A stretch of DNA of 64,000 nucleotides from Neisseria animaloris (GTDB lineage: Bacteria; Pseudomonadota; Gammaproteobacteria; Burkholderiales; Neisseriaceae). The translations under genes were made by a program, and so were the position numbers. Of this stretch, positions 9,049 through 18,894 are shown piece after piece. The first letter of the stretch is position 1, and the number at the start of each line of letters is the position of its first letter. The DNA lies in NCBI RefSeq assembly GCF_900637855.1, contig NZ_LR134440.1:1488001-1552000 (forward strand). The letters are read 5' to 3'. The notes beneath the pieces were generated by a model, which saw nothing but the letters and a program-made list of their open reading frames with translations, was not told the DNA's origin and made no database searches.

Positions 9049-9684
9049 TCATTGATTTTTAATATAATCATAAATCGAACGTGCGTTTTCCAACACAATC
9101 GCACCGTTATCGACCATTTCGTTCCACGCAGCTTCCACCGTTTCGGGAGCAATGCCCCTGCAAGCCGCCGCATTCACAATTACCTGCCAGTTTCCACCTT
9201 TTAAAAGTTGCAACACCGTTGTTTTCACACAATAATCGGTTGCCAAACCACCCACGATTAAGGTCTCCGCCCCTCTGTAATGCAGCCATTCGATCAAACC
9301 GGTGCTGAGTTTTTCTTCAATATCATGGAAACATGCACCGTAAGGGTGAAGCGCAGGGTCTATGCCTTTCCATACACAATAATCGTATTCTTTATCGGCA
9401 GGTAAACCGTCGAGCAATTCGAAACCTTTCGTGCCGACCATCGCGTGGGAAACCCATGTTAAATCTGCATCCGGCAAACCGGTGGATTTGAGCATATCGG
9501 TGGGATTTTCCACCAGCCATTTGGCTGACGGGCTGTGCGCATCCTTAGTCATCACGCGCAAATCCGCCAATGCAGCCTGTGCATTCAATTCCGATACAAT
9601 CAAATCGCCTTCAGCCACCGGTAATTCGCCGGGGCATAAAGGCGAAAAAGTTTTCTGTGCATCTACATCTATCGACACTATCAT
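9049..9684 (-). CDS. Nicotinamidase-type isochorismatase-fold hydrolase
   Basis: This 211-residue protein resembles PncA, which converts nicotinamide to nicotinate for NAD salvage. The start MIVSIDVDAQKTF places the catalytic Asp at residue 8 and has GGAAAG upstream; the open frame extends 21 codons further into a DUS. The nucleophilic Cys lies in GGLATDYCVKTT. The usual metal-binding DxH region is represented by TKDAHSPSAKW and the mid-domain HDIEEKLSTG. A wider isochorismatase-like function cannot be excluded. It is divergent from trmO across a perfect palindrome. Confidence 0.8.
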   Translation of the reverse strand: MIVSIDVDAQKTFSPLCPGELPVAEGDLIVSELNAQAALADLRVMTKDAHSPSAKWLVENPTDMLKSTGLPDADLTWVSHAMVGTKGFELLDGLPADKEYDYCVWKGIDPALHPYGACFHDIEEKLSTGLIEWLHYRGAETLIVGGLATDYCVKTTVLQLLKGGNWQVIVNAAACRGIAPETVEAAWNEMVDNGAIVLENARSIYDYIKNQ

Positions 9685-9748
9685 ATACAGCTTTCCGATT
9701 CCAGCAGCCGCCATTATAACAAAGGCCGTCTGAACAGGGGTATTCATA

Positions 9749-9770
9749 CATGATAACGGCTGTTATCATG
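9749..9770. promoter_or_regulatory. Perfect operator-like palindrome
   Basis: Two perfect 9-base half-sites (CATGATAAC and GTTATCATG) flank a 4-base centre in the gap between divergent genes. No T run follows and flanking DUS copies are separate, so a regulator-binding site fits better than a terminator. The regulator is unknown. Confidence 0.5.
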
Positions 9771-9801
9771 CTTACTTGTGTTTATTTTTTCAGACGGCCT
9801 C

Positions 9802-10485
9802 ATGCAACATACCGTTCACAGCATTGCCACCGTACATTCCCCATACAAACAAAAGTTCGGCGTTGCCCGCCAACCCGGGCTGGTGCCTGCCGCAAAAGTA
9901 TGCATCGAACTGAACCGCGAATTCACCGCCGACAGCATACGCGGTTTAGATACTTTCGATTATGTATGGATAAGTTTTATTTTTCATGATGTTATTACTG
10001 AAGGCTGGTCGCCGCTCGTTCGCCCGCCGCGTTTGGGCGGCAAGCAGAAAATGGGGGTATTTGCCACACGCAGCCCGCACCGTCCCAACCATATCGGCCT
10101 GTCGCTGTTGAAACTCGAACGCATCGAAACCGGTAAAACCGTACGTTTATATTGCAGCGGTGCCGATTTGCTCGACGGCACACCCGTTATCGACATCAAA
10201 CCGTATATTCCTTTTGTGGAAGCCAAACCCGATGCGGCAGGCGGTTTTGCCGCCGAAAAACCGCAAGAGCTGACCGTAAACTGGCTGCCGGCTAGCGGTG
10301 CAGGCAACCTTGCGTCCGCCGAACGCGAAGTGATCGCCCAAAGCATCGCCCAAGACCCGCGCCCCGCCTATCAGGATATTCCCGAGCGGATATATGTAAT
10401 GGCCATCTGCAACTACGAAGTAAAATTTCAGATACAAGGAAAAAACGCCAATATTATCAGCATCGTAGAATCAATGTCGGATTAA
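9802..10485 (+). CDS. trmO: tRNA t6A37 N6-methyltransferase, TrmO family
   Basis: This 227-residue protein (YaeB/TsaA family) methylates t6A37 to m6t6A in tRNA-Thr(GGU) using S-adenosylmethionine. The start at 9802 (MQHTVHSIATVHSPY) directly follows a reversed DUS at 9789-9800; an upstream in-frame ATG at 9778 would translate that DUS. Family motifs include KFGVARQPGLVP, then GWSPLVRPPRLGG, then FATRSPHRPNHIGLS, and LDGTPVIDIKPYIPF in the C-terminal half. It works on the modification begun by TsaC, whose gene lies 6 kb away on the other strand. Confidence 0.92.
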   Translation: MQHTVHSIATVHSPYKQKFGVARQPGLVPAAKVCIELNREFTADSIRGLDTFDYVWISFIFHDVITEGWSPLVRPPRLGGKQKMGVFATRSPHRPNHIGLSLLKLERIETGKTVRLYCSGADLLDGTPVIDIKPYIPFVEAKPDAAGGFAAEKPQELTVNWLPASGAGNLASAEREVIAQSIAQDPRPAYQDIPERIYVMAICNYEVKFQIQGKNANIISIVESMSD

Positions 10486-10532
10486 GAGGGCAGGGCGGTT
10501 GACTCTGCCGAATCTTTGCAATAAAGCCGCCG

Positions 10533-10568
10533 AAGGCCGTCTGAAATCCGATTTTTCAGACGGCCTTT
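10533..10568. terminator. DUS inverted-repeat terminator after trmO
   Basis: Facing DUS copies with an 8-base loop, extended by AA/TT pairs and followed by T residues, 48 bases beyond the trmO stop. Confidence 0.82.
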
Positions 10569-10616
10569 ACCATTTGCCATCTCCTGTCCGAACAGACAAA
10601 CCCGCCTCTTTCGCTA

Positions 10617-10622
10617 TACAAT
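10617..10622 (+). promoter_or_regulatory. Probable folA -10 element
   Basis: TACAAT lies 32 bases upstream of the folA ATG and follows the trmO terminator, as expected for a separate promoter. No good -35 box is visible at 17 bases. Confidence 0.4.
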
Positions 10623-10653
10623 GAAGCCGTCTGAACCCACATAAAAAACGGTT

Positions 10654-11157
10654 ATGCAAAAAATCACCCTGATTGCCGCCTGTGCCGACAACGGCTGTAT
10701 CGGCATCGACAACACCATGCCGTGGCACCTGCCCGAAGATTTCGCCTTTTTCCGCACCTACACATCGGGCAAACCGGTAGTGATGGGGCGCAAAACATGG
10801 GAATCGCTGCCTAAAAAACCGCTGCCCAACCGCCGCAATATCGTGATTACCCGGCAAACAGGCTATGTTGCCGAAGGCGCGGAAACCGTATCCGGCCTGC
10901 AAGAAGCACTGGATTTATGCCCCGAAGCAGAAGAAATCATCATCATGGGCGGTGCGCAGATTTACACCCAAGCCCTGCCGCAAGCCACCGATTTGCGTAT
11001 TACCGAAGTGCATTTAAACGTGGAAGGCGACGCATTTTTTCCCACCTTCAACCGCGCGGAATGGCAGGAAACCGCCCGCAAAAGCCACACTGCCGCCAAC
11101 GGCATCCGTTACTCGTTCGTGCATTACCAAAGGTCCCAAAACGCAGAGGCCGTCTGA
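10654..11157 (+). CDS. folA: Dihydrofolate reductase
   Basis: This 167-residue enzyme reduces dihydrofolate to tetrahydrofolate with NADPH and is the target of trimethoprim. Visible motifs are IGIDNTMPWHLPEDFAFF, with the active-site Asp at residue 29, then the NADPH-binding VVMGRKTWESLP and IMGGAQIYTQAL. The ribosome site is weak. The last two codons and the TGA stop are supplied by the DUS that also forms the terminator, so the protein ends AEAV. Confidence 0.96.
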   Translation: MQKITLIAACADNGCIGIDNTMPWHLPEDFAFFRTYTSGKPVVMGRKTWESLPKKPLPNRRNIVITRQTGYVAEGAETVSGLQEALDLCPEAEEIIIMGGAQIYTQALPQATDLRITEVHLNVEGDAFFPTFNRAEWQETARKSHTAANGIRYSFVHYQRSQNAEAV

Positions 11158-11175
11158 AAAAATTTCAGACGGCCT
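11147..11175. terminator. DUS hairpin overlapping the folA stop
   Basis: Perfect facing DUS copies (11147-11158 and 11164-11175). The TGA at 11155-11157 within the first copy is the folA stop codon. Confidence 0.85.
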
Positions 11176-11214
11176 GCCCCAAACCACCCATAACAATCTG
11201 AATAAAGGAACACC

Positions 11215-11544
11215 ATGACTTACCCCGCCTGTCCGCGATGCGGCTCGGAATTTACCTATCACGACGGCGTACAACTCGTCTGCCCAGAATGCGCCCACGA
11301 ATGGCAGGAAGGCGAAGCCGCCGCCGAAGAAAGCCTTGTGGTGAAAGATGCCAACGGCACTCCGCTGGCCGACGGCGATACCGTAGTGCTGATTAAAGAC
11401 TTAAAAGTCAAAGGCAGCTCGATGGTGATCAAGCAAGGTACCAAAGTAAAAGGCATCCGCCTACAAGAAGGCGACCACGACATCGCCTGCAAAATCGACG
11501 GCAGTGCCATGAATCTGAAATCGGAATTCGTGAAAAAAGCCTGA
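11215..11544 (+). CDS. PhnA-like zinc-ribbon protein (YjdM family)
   Basis: This 109-residue protein is of the PhnA/YjdM family. An N-terminal zinc ribbon (CPRCGSEF then CPECAHEW) is followed by a small SH3-like beta domain ([27 protein letters not shown]). Despite the historical link to phosphonate operons, no phosphonate genes are near, and the cellular role of family members is not known. AAAGGA precedes the ATG, and DUS hairpins flank the gene on both sides. Confidence 0.93.
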   Translation: MTYPACPRCGSEFTYHDGVQLVCPECAHEWQEGEAAAEESLVVKDANGTPLADGDTVVLIKDLKVKGSSMVIKQGTKVKGIRLQEGDHDIACKIDGSAMNLKSEFVKKA

Positions 11545-11560
11545 TTCGGTCAAATCGGAA

Positions 11561-11593
11561 GAGGCCGTCTGAAACTTTATTTCAGACGGCCTC
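11561..11593. terminator. DUS inverted-repeat terminator
   Basis: Facing DUS copies extended by GAG/CTC pairs, 16 bases after the PhnA-like gene and before the convergent lipocalin gene. Confidence 0.85.
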
Positions 11594-11684
11594 AAGCATT
11601 TCACGATTCGGTCGCAACCGCATCGCAGGCACTGCTTCCAACCACCGTTTTTTAAAACAGACGGCTGCTTTCAAACAAGATGAT

Positions 11685-12224
11685 TCAATTTTGTTTGGTC
11701 CGGATTAATTCCGACAAATCATAACCTTGCTCGGCAGCCAGTTTAAGATAGGCTTGATAAACGGATTCATCGATTTGCGGTGTACGCGACAGTATCCAGA
11801 GATATTTACGATCAGGCTGGCCCACCATAGCAGTCCGATAATTTTCATCCAACGCCATAATCCAATAAGGTGCCTTACCAAACGGCAGGCGGCGCAACAC
11901 TTTCGGTAGAAAAGAAACACTCAACCGGTTATTTGCATCACTTTGCGGACGGGCAAGCCCTTCGGCAACCGACCAATTTCCGTCGGCTTTCAAGCAACGG
12001 TTGATTACCGTAACCGTATTGTCGGGGTTGGGCGTATAAGTGGCCGTTACATTGGCGGCGCATTGCTTTTGGAAAGGCATCGGCAAACGAGCAATTTCGT
12101 ACCATGTTCCGGCATACCGGCCAATATCTACCCGGTCAACCGTTTGCAACGGGGGCAAATCGGCCGCCTGCACCGACGCTCCAATACACGCCAATCCGAA
12201 TAAAGTAGAAAATCTGAAGGCCAT
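11685..12224 (-). CDS. Bacterial lipocalin (Blc family)
   Basis: This 179-residue exported lipocalin resembles Blc, which binds lysophospholipids in the envelope. The start MAFRFSTLFG is chosen for the AGGAG upstream; ten extra codons are open above it. The signal peptide ends near VQA-AD, and a LAC triplet at residues 11-13 lies too early for a convincing lipobox. The lipocalin signature IGRYAGTWYEIARLP and the later strand YLWILSRTP are clear. It is a single gene, convergent with the PhnA-like gene. Confidence 0.9.
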   Translation of the reverse strand: MAFRFSTLFGLACIGASVQAADLPPLQTVDRVDIGRYAGTWYEIARLPMPFQKQCAANVTATYTPNPDNTVTVINRCLKADGNWSVAEGLARPQSDANNRLSVSFLPKVLRRLPFGKAPYWIMALDENYRTAMVGQPDRKYLWILSRTPQIDESVYQAYLKLAAEQGYDLSELIRTKQN

Positions 12225-12327
12225 TTTAAGCTCCTGCTTGCGTGATGATGTCATTTAAAATATTTGATTATTTTAGAAAATTTAGAATAACACGATTTCT
12301 CGGACTTGTCGCGGCCGTAACCGAGAT

Positions 12328-12450
12328 CATACGGCATTGCTGCACCTCAGCTCGAAGAAAGCGGTTTTGTAAGCCGCCGAAGCGGCAACGTAATCGGTGC
12401 TTGTACCGTCTGCGACTGCCCTAGTATCCCAAATGAGTTTGTTTGCCATA
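12328..12450 (-). repeat. Degenerate Correia-type element remnant
   Basis: This stretch aligns over most of its length with the reverse complement of the intact element at 42762-42916: shared blocks include ACGGCATTGC, AGCTCGAAGA, GGTTTTGTAAGCCGC and the end GAGTTTGTTTGCCATA. It has several small deletions, and the terminal repeat at the left end is not recognisable. The surrounding gap (12225-12577) otherwise holds only AT-rich sequence and the xseB promoter. Confidence 0.75.
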
Positions 12451-12538
12451 CTGTTTCTAATCCCTTTTCCCTTGCTTTAGCGCATTCCAATCCACGGCAT
12501 TTGCATCGCTATGCTAACAGCCCGAACCGCCCCAAAAA

Positions 12539-12547
12539 TGCTACAAT
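12539..12547 (+). promoter_or_regulatory. Probable extended -10 of xseB-ispA
   Basis: TGCTACAAT is an extended -10 box 31 bases upstream of xseB. No clear -35 box is needed for this promoter type. Confidence 0.45.
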
Positions 12548-12577
12548 AACGCCTTTTCCATCCAACCCTACCGCCTT

Positions 12578-12808
12578 ATGAAAAAATCTGCCGCGCCCAA
12601 ATCGTTTGAAGACGCGCTCAAACGTCTGGAAACCCTCACCCAAGCCATGCAGAGCAGCGAAATGCCGCTGGAAGACGCGCTTGCCGCCTATCAGGAAGGC
12701 AACGAACTGGTGAAATACTGCCAAGCCAAACTCGCCGAAGTCGAGCAGAAGCTGCAAGTATTGGATGCGGGCGAACTGAAGGAGCTGAACCTTGAGCAAA
12801 GCGAATGA
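12578..12808 (+). CDS. xseB: Exodeoxyribonuclease VII small subunit
   Basis: At 76 residues this is a typical XseB, the small helical subunit that assembles on XseA to degrade single-stranded [36 protein letters not shown] is split here only by its length; the family motif runs from residue 8 to 42, followed by the coiled C-terminal helix [13 protein letters not shown]. It overlaps ispA by 17 bases, an arrangement common in proteobacteria. xseA is not in this window. Confidence 0.95.
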   Translation: MKKSAAPKSFEDALKRLETLTQAMQSSEMPLEDALAAYQEGNELVKYCQAKLAEVEQKLQVLDAGELKELNLEQSE

Positions 12809-13688
12809 TTTGAAAGCATGGCAGCAAAAAGCACAGGCGCAAACCGAGCTGGTGCTCGAGCGTATGATGCCGTCTGAAAACATGGTGCACCACACCCTGC
12901 ACCAAGCCATGCGCTACGTTACCCTCGGTGGCGGCAAACGCCTGCGCCCATTGTTGGTGCTGGCTGCTTCCGAATTGGGCAGTGCCGATGTCGAAGCAGT
13001 AGGGCAGGCGATGGCGGCGGTGGAGTTGATACACGTTTATTCGCTGGTACATGACGACATGCCCGCAATGGACAACGACAGCCTGCGCCGCGGCAAACCT
13101 ACCTGCCACATACAATATGACGAAGCCACCGCCTTGCTTACCGGAGACGCTCTGCAAACCTTGGCTTTCGACGTATTAAGCCGCCCCACGGCCTTGCCGC
13201 CCGCACGCCAACTCAGAATGGTCGGCATGCTGGCGCAAGCATCCGGCAGCCTCGGCATGGCGGGCGGGCAGGCGATTGATCTGGCCAACGTCGGCAAACC
13301 GATGACGCAAGCCGCGCTGGAACACATGCACAGCCTCAAAACCGGCGCACTCATCCGCGCCGCCGTGATGCTCGGCGCATTGTGCTGCCCCGATTTGAAC
13401 GATAGCGACATCGAACGTCTGGACGATTACGCCCGCAAACTCGGCCTCGCCTTCCAAGTGATCGACGACGTGCTCGACTGCGAAGCCGACACCGCCACGC
13501 TCGGCAAAACCGCCGGCAAAGATGCCGACAACGACAAACCCACTTATGTAAAACTGATGGGGCTAACTGAAGCCCGCACCTATGCCGAAACATTGGTCGG
13601 TGAAGCCGTTGCCATACTGGAACCGTTTGATGCCAACGCCGCCCACTTGCGGCTATTGGCCGAATTCGTTACCGCCCGGAAAAACTGA
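12792..13688 (+). CDS. ispA: Farnesyl diphosphate synthase
   Basis: This 298-residue enzyme condenses isopentenyl diphosphate with dimethylallyl and geranyl diphosphate to give farnesyl diphosphate for undecaprenyl and ubiquinone synthesis. The two Asp-rich metal sites are DDMPAMD (residues 88-94) and QVIDDVLD in the C-terminal half, with GGGKRLRP near residue 46. The start is TTG at 12792, supported by AAGGAG seven bases upstream and by the family N terminus. It is translationally coupled to xseB. An AT-form DUS is translated as MPSE near residue 26. Confidence 0.95.
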   Translation: MSKANDLKAWQQKAQAQTELVLERMMPSENMVHHTLHQAMRYVTLGGGKRLRPLLVLAASELGSADVEAVGQAMAAVELIHVYSLVHDDMPAMDNDSLRRGKPTCHIQYDEATALLTGDALQTLAFDVLSRPTALPPARQLRMVGMLAQASGSLGMAGGQAIDLANVGKPMTQAALEHMHSLKTGALIRAAVMLGALCCPDLNDSDIERLDDYARKLGLAFQVIDDVLDCEADTATLGKTAGKDADNDKPTYVKLMGLTEARTYAETLVGEAVAILEPFDANAAHLRLLAEFVTARKN

Positions 13689-13716
13689 AGCGGTTCCGAT
13701 ACCCCATACAGACATT

Positions 13717-13750
13717 AAGGCCGTCTGAAAAATCGTTTCAGACGGCCTTT
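13717..13750. terminator. DUS inverted-repeat terminator after ispA
   Basis: Facing DUS copies extended by AA/TT pairs and followed by T residues, 28 bases after ispA. Confidence 0.83.
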
Positions 13751-13780
13751 ACCCAACCCCACAGCACACCAGATTGATTT

Positions 13781-15643
13781 ATGAACATATTTTACGAAGA
13801 ATCCGGCCAATTCAAAGTGGCTACCGTCGTTCAGAAAAACGATGCCAACTATCAGGCCGACACCCAGCACGGAAAACGCACCAAAGTTAAAGCCGCCAAC
13901 GTATTTGTCGAATTCGACACCCCGCTCGACGACTTCCTGAACAAAGCCCAAGCCGAAGCTGCCGACATCGACACCGATTTGCTGTGGGAAGTGTGCGGCG
14001 AAGAAGAGTTCACCGCCGAAGCCATCGCCGAAGAATATTTCGGCCACGCGCCCACCAAAACCGAGCTGGCCGCCACCCTGATCGCCCTCTACGCCGCGCC
14101 GATGTACTTCTACAAAAAGGCCAAAGGCGTATTCAAAGCCGCGCCCGAAGAAACCCTCAAGCAGGCGCTGGCCGCCATCGAGCGCAAAAAGCAGCAGGAA
14201 GAGCAAATCGAAAGCTGGGCCGAAGCATTGAAACAAGGGCAGATGCCGTCTGAAATCGCCGCCGACTTAAAAACCATCCTGCACGCACCCGACAAACAGG
14301 CACTCACCTACAAAGCCTTCACCAAAGCCGCCGACGCCCTCAAACTCGCACCGCTCGCGCTCGCCATGCAAACCGGCGGCGTAGCTTCGATTCCGCAATA
14401 CCTCTACGACGGCTTTGAAATCAAGCACTTCCCCAAAGGCATCGGCTTTCCCGATACCGCCATCCCCGCTTTGGCCGACCTGCCCAAAGCCGACGTGCAG
14501 GCGTTTTCCATCGACGACGACAGCACCACCGAAGTCGACGATGCCATCAGCCTCACCGATCTGGGCAACGGCAGCAAACGCGTCGGCATCCACATCGCCG
14601 CCCCGTCGCTGGCCGTCGCGCCAGGCAGCGCCATCGAGCAAATCATCATGGAACGCCTGAGCACCGCCTATTTCCCCGGCGGCAAAATCACCATGCTGCC
14701 CGACAACTGGATTGCTTCTTTCAGCCTCGATGCCGGTGCATACCGCCCCGCCGTGAGCATTTATTTCGACGTGGATGCCGATTTCAACATCAGCGCACCG
14801 GAACATAAAATCGAAGCCGTGTATATCGCCGAAAACCTGCGTATTCAAGCCATTGAGCCGCATTTCAACGCCGAAACCGGTTTGGATGCCGAAGGGCAGG
14901 CCATGTTCAACCACCACCGCGATTTAATCTGGCTGCACCGATTTGCCGTCGCCCGCCAAAAAGCCCGCGGCAAATACGAGCCGGAGCGCGCCGTTCAATA
15001 CGATTACAGCATCGAATTGAACGCAGACGGCAGCGTAGGCGTGGCCCGCCGCGAGCGCGGTTCGCCCATCGACACTTTGGTGAGCGAAATGATGATCCTC
15101 GCCAACAGCACATGGGCCGAAATGCTCGATGCCAACCACCTGCCCGGTCTCTTCCGCGTGCAGCCCGGCAACAGCAAAGTGCGCATGAGCACCAAATCCG
15201 AACCGCACAGCGGCATGGGCGTGCAGCATTACGGTTGGTTTACGTCGCCGCTGCGCCGCGCCGCCGACTACATCAACCAAAAACAGCTTATCAGCCTGAT
15301 TTCAGACGGCCTGCCGCTGTTTGAGCACAACGATGCCGACCTGTTTGCCGCCTTGCGCGATTTCGATTCGGCCTATACCGCCTATGCCGATTTCCAGCGG
15401 CAGATGGAAAGCTATTGGAGCTTGGTGTATGTGCAGCAGGAAAACATCAAAGAGCTGAAAGCCACGCTGTTGAAAGAAGACTTGGTGCGTATCGACGGCC
15501 TGCCGCTGGTGACCCGCGCCACCGGCATTCCGTTCGACGCGCTGCCCAAATCGCAGATGCTGCTGTCGGTAACGGAAGTGGACGCAGACAAACAGTTTAT
15601 CGCGCTGAACTACCTGAAAGCCGTCGTACCCACCGTTGCATAG
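13781..15643 (+). CDS. RNB-domain exoribonuclease (RNase II family)
   Basis: This 620-residue protein carries a full RNB catalytic domain, which degrades RNA 3' to 5' with Mg2+. The core motif is DDDSTTEVDDAISL at about residue 245, with the Asp cluster that binds the metals. Later family blocks include HIAAPSLAVAPGS, MLPDNWIASFSLDAG, LVSEMMILANSTWAEML and GWFTSPLRRAADYINQKQL. The N-terminal 200 residues are less typical than in RNase R, and there is no obvious long basic tail. DUS copies are translated inside as MPSE (about residue 154) and ISDGL. RNase II versus a lineage-specific paralogue cannot be told from sequence alone. Confidence 0.9.
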   Translation: MNIFYEESGQFKVATVVQKNDANYQADTQHGKRTKVKAANVFVEFDTPLDDFLNKAQAEAADIDTDLLWEVCGEEEFTAEAIAEEYFGHAPTKTELAATLIALYAAPMYFYKKAKGVFKAAPEETLKQALAAIERKKQQEEQIESWAEALKQGQMPSEIAADLKTILHAPDKQALTYKAFTKAADALKLAPLALAMQTGGVASIPQYLYDGFEIKHFPKGIGFPDTAIPALADLPKADVQAFSIDDDSTTEVDDAISLTDLGNGSKRVGIHIAAPSLAVAPGSAIEQIIMERLSTAYFPGGKITMLPDNWIASFSLDAGAYRPAVSIYFDVDADFNISAPEHKIEAVYIAENLRIQAIEPHFNAETGLDAEGQAMFNHHRDLIWLHRFAVARQKARGKYEPERAVQYDYSIELNADGSVGVARRERGSPIDTLVSEMMILANSTWAEMLDANHLPGLFRVQPGNSKVRMSTKSEPHSGMGVQHYGWFTSPLRRAADYINQKQLISLISDGLPLFEHNDADLFAALRDFDSAYTAYADFQRQMESYWSLVYVQQENIKELKATLLKEDLVRIDGLPLVTRATGIPFDALPKSQMLLSVTEVDADKQFIALNYLKAVVPTVA

Positions 15644-15650
15644 TTGGAAG

Positions 15651-15682
15651 AGGCCGTCTGAAAATACAATTTCAGACGGCCT
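15651..15682. terminator. DUS inverted-repeat terminator
   Basis: Facing perfect DUS copies with an 8-base loop, 7 bases after the RNB gene. A further single DUS lies at 15778-15789 in the murA leader. Confidence 0.83.
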
Positions 15683-15788
15683 GATACCGTTTATCCGGGC
15701 AAGTCTGCCGAACCGTTTAAAATCTTTTATAATTTTTGATTTACCGCTTTATAAAGAAGCTATCGACACACCCGCACAGGCCGTCTGA

Positions 15789-17075
<1,287 letters not shown>

Positions 17076-17098
17076 AACCGCCGTTGCAAGCAACCATC

Positions 17099-17128
17099 AG
17101 GCCGTCTGAATATGATTTCAGACGGCCT
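17099..17128. terminator. DUS inverted-repeat terminator after murA
   Basis: Facing perfect DUS copies with a 6-base loop, 24 bases after murA. Confidence 0.85.
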
Positions 17129-17140
17129 CAATCATTCGGC

Positions 17141-17146
17141 TATAAT
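17141..17146 (+). promoter_or_regulatory. Probable udk -10 element
   Basis: A perfect TATAAT lies 43 bases upstream of the udk ATG, directly behind the murA terminator. No strong -35 box is seen. Confidence 0.45.
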
Positions 17147-17189
17147 GCCGTTATCCGGTTTATACAAACCATTACTGCAACCGAGCGTT

Positions 17190-17840
17190 ATGTTTAAAAA
17201 ACCCATCATCATCGGCGTGGCCGGCGGTTCCGGTTCGGGCAAAACCACCGTTGCACGCGCATTGTTCGAGCAATTCAGCGGCTATCCGATTACCATTATC
17301 GAACAAGATTACTACTACAACGATCAGGCCACCATGCCTTTTGAAGAAAGGCTGCGCCAGAATTACGACCACCCCGGCGCATTCGACAACGCCTTGCTTT
17401 ACCGGCACCTGCAACTGCTGCTGCAACGCGAAACGGTGGAACTGCCGCAATACGACTACAAAAGCTACACCCGCGCACCGCACACCAAACGGCAAGAGCC
17501 CGTCGACGTGATCATCGTCGAAGGCGTGCTGGCCCTGCATGATGAAAAAGTGCGCAGCCTGATGGACATCAAACTGTTTGTCGATACCGCCGCCGACCTG
17601 CGCTTTATCCGCCGCCTGTTACGCGATCAGGCCGAAAGAGGGCGTTCGGTGGAATCGGTTGTCAACCAATATATCGGGCAGGTGCGGCCGATGCACAACC
17701 AATTCGTCGAGCCTACCAAACGTCACGCCGACATGATTATCCCAAGCGAACAACCGAATAACGTCGCCATAGACATTCTGGTCGCCAAAATCCGCTCGAT
17801 TCTGGCACAGGAAAACGAAACCTCCGACACGTCAAGCTGA
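17190..17840 (+). CDS. udk: Uridine kinase
   Basis: This 216-residue kinase phosphorylates uridine and cytidine with GTP or ATP for pyrimidine salvage. The start at 17190 (MFKKPIIIGVAGGSGSGKTT) puts the P-loop at residues 12-19, the normal place; the open frame upstream lies in the murA terminator. Further family blocks are EQDYYYNDQ, NYDHPGAFDN, VIIVEGVLALHDE and RFIRRLLRDQAERGR. Monocistronic, with its own TATAAT. Confidence 0.95.
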   Translation: MFKKPIIIGVAGGSGSGKTTVARALFEQFSGYPITIIEQDYYYNDQATMPFEERLRQNYDHPGAFDNALLYRHLQLLLQRETVELPQYDYKSYTRAPHTKRQEPVDVIIVEGVLALHDEKVRSLMDIKLFVDTAADLRFIRRLLRDQAERGRSVESVVNQYIGQVRPMHNQFVEPTKRHADMIIPSEQPNNVAIDILVAKIRSILAQENETSDTSS

Positions 17841-17904
17841 TACAGGCCGCCGTCCGCCAAACGGCACAGCCGTTACCGAACCGAAACCGTATTCCGACAG
17901 CAAC

Positions 17905-17942
17905 AGGCCGTCTGAAAGCCTCCTTTTGTTTTCAGACGGCCT
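17905..17942. terminator. DUS inverted-repeat terminator after udk
   Basis: Facing DUS copies with a 14-base loop, 65 bases beyond udk and 40 bases before truC. Confidence 0.78.
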
Positions 17943-17981
17943 CCATACATACCGCGGCCGCATCATAAAACACACCTTACC

Positions 17982-18710
17982 ATGCTCGAAATCATCTACC
18001 GCAACGCCTACTGCATCGCCGTCAACAAACCCGCCGGCATGCTGGTACACCGAAGCTGGCTCGACAGCCGCGAAACACAGTTTGTCATGCAGACCCTGCG
18101 CGACCAGATAGGCCGCCATGTGTATCCCGTCCACCGCCTCGACCGCCCGACATCCGGCGTGCTGCTGTTCGCACTCGACAGCAAAAGCGCACACGGCCTC
18201 ACACAGCAATTTGCCGCCCAAACCGTGCAGAAAACTTATTGGGCGGTGGTGCGCGGTTATCTGAACGGAGCAGGGCGCATCGACTATCCGCTCAAAGAAG
18301 AAGCCGATAAAATCGCCGACCTGTTTGCCGACCCCGACAAACCCGCACAACCCGCCGTTACCGATTACCGCTGCCTCGCCCAAACCGAGCAGCCGTTCCA
18401 ATCCGCCGCCCGTTATCCGACTTCCCGCTATTCATGGGTGGAGCTGACACCGCATACCGGCCGCAAACACCAGCTCCGCCGCCACATGAAACACATTTTC
18501 CACCCGATTGTGGGCGACACCACCCACGGCGATACCGCCCAAAACCGTGCCGTTGCCGCAAACACCGGCACCACGCGGCTGATGCTGCATGCACGTTCGC
18601 TAACGTTCCGATGCCTTGAAAGCAGTAACACCGTGCGGCTGGTTGCCGGTGCAGACGAACAGTGGCAGAAGCTCGCGAAAGCATTCGGTTGGCCGCACGA
18701 TGCCGTCTGA
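17982..18710 (+). CDS. truC: tRNA pseudouridine(65) synthase, TruC-like
   Basis: This 242-residue protein is an RluA-family pseudouridine synthase; length and overall pattern fit TruC, which modifies U65 of certain tRNAs. The catalytic motif HRLDRPTSGVLLFA (Asp near residue 50) is intact, as are YWAVVRGYL and the C-terminal PHTGRKHQLRRHM loop. It begins without an S4 domain, as TruC does. The TGA stop is the TGA of a DUS, so the protein ends DAV. Other RluA-type targets remain possible. Confidence 0.88.
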   Translation: MLEIIYRNAYCIAVNKPAGMLVHRSWLDSRETQFVMQTLRDQIGRHVYPVHRLDRPTSGVLLFALDSKSAHGLTQQFAAQTVQKTYWAVVRGYLNGAGRIDYPLKEEADKIADLFADPDKPAQPAVTDYRCLAQTEQPFQSAARYPTSRYSWVELTPHTGRKHQLRRHMKHIFHPIVGDTTHGDTAQNRAVAANTGTTRLMLHARSLTFRCLESSNTVRLVAGADEQWQKLAKAFGWPHDAV

Positions 18711-18733
18711 CAAGGGTTTCAGACGGCCGCATC
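18699..18733. terminator. DUS-based hairpin overlapping the truC stop
   Basis: An AT-type DUS core (with C after TGA) and a reversed DUS form a stem extended by GATG/CATC pairs. It includes the truC stop codon at 18708-18710. Confidence 0.75.
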
Positions 18734-18894
18734 AAGCATTTTTACAATCCGGTTTGTTCAGATGGCTTTGAATTCAAATGGTTATGCCAAATCAGTTTCA
18801 ATCACTGACTTTAATGCCATAGACAAAATTAAAAATACCGCTTATCATCATTTTAAACCGATTATTTGATGTTCTGCCCTGAAGGATTGTTAAA

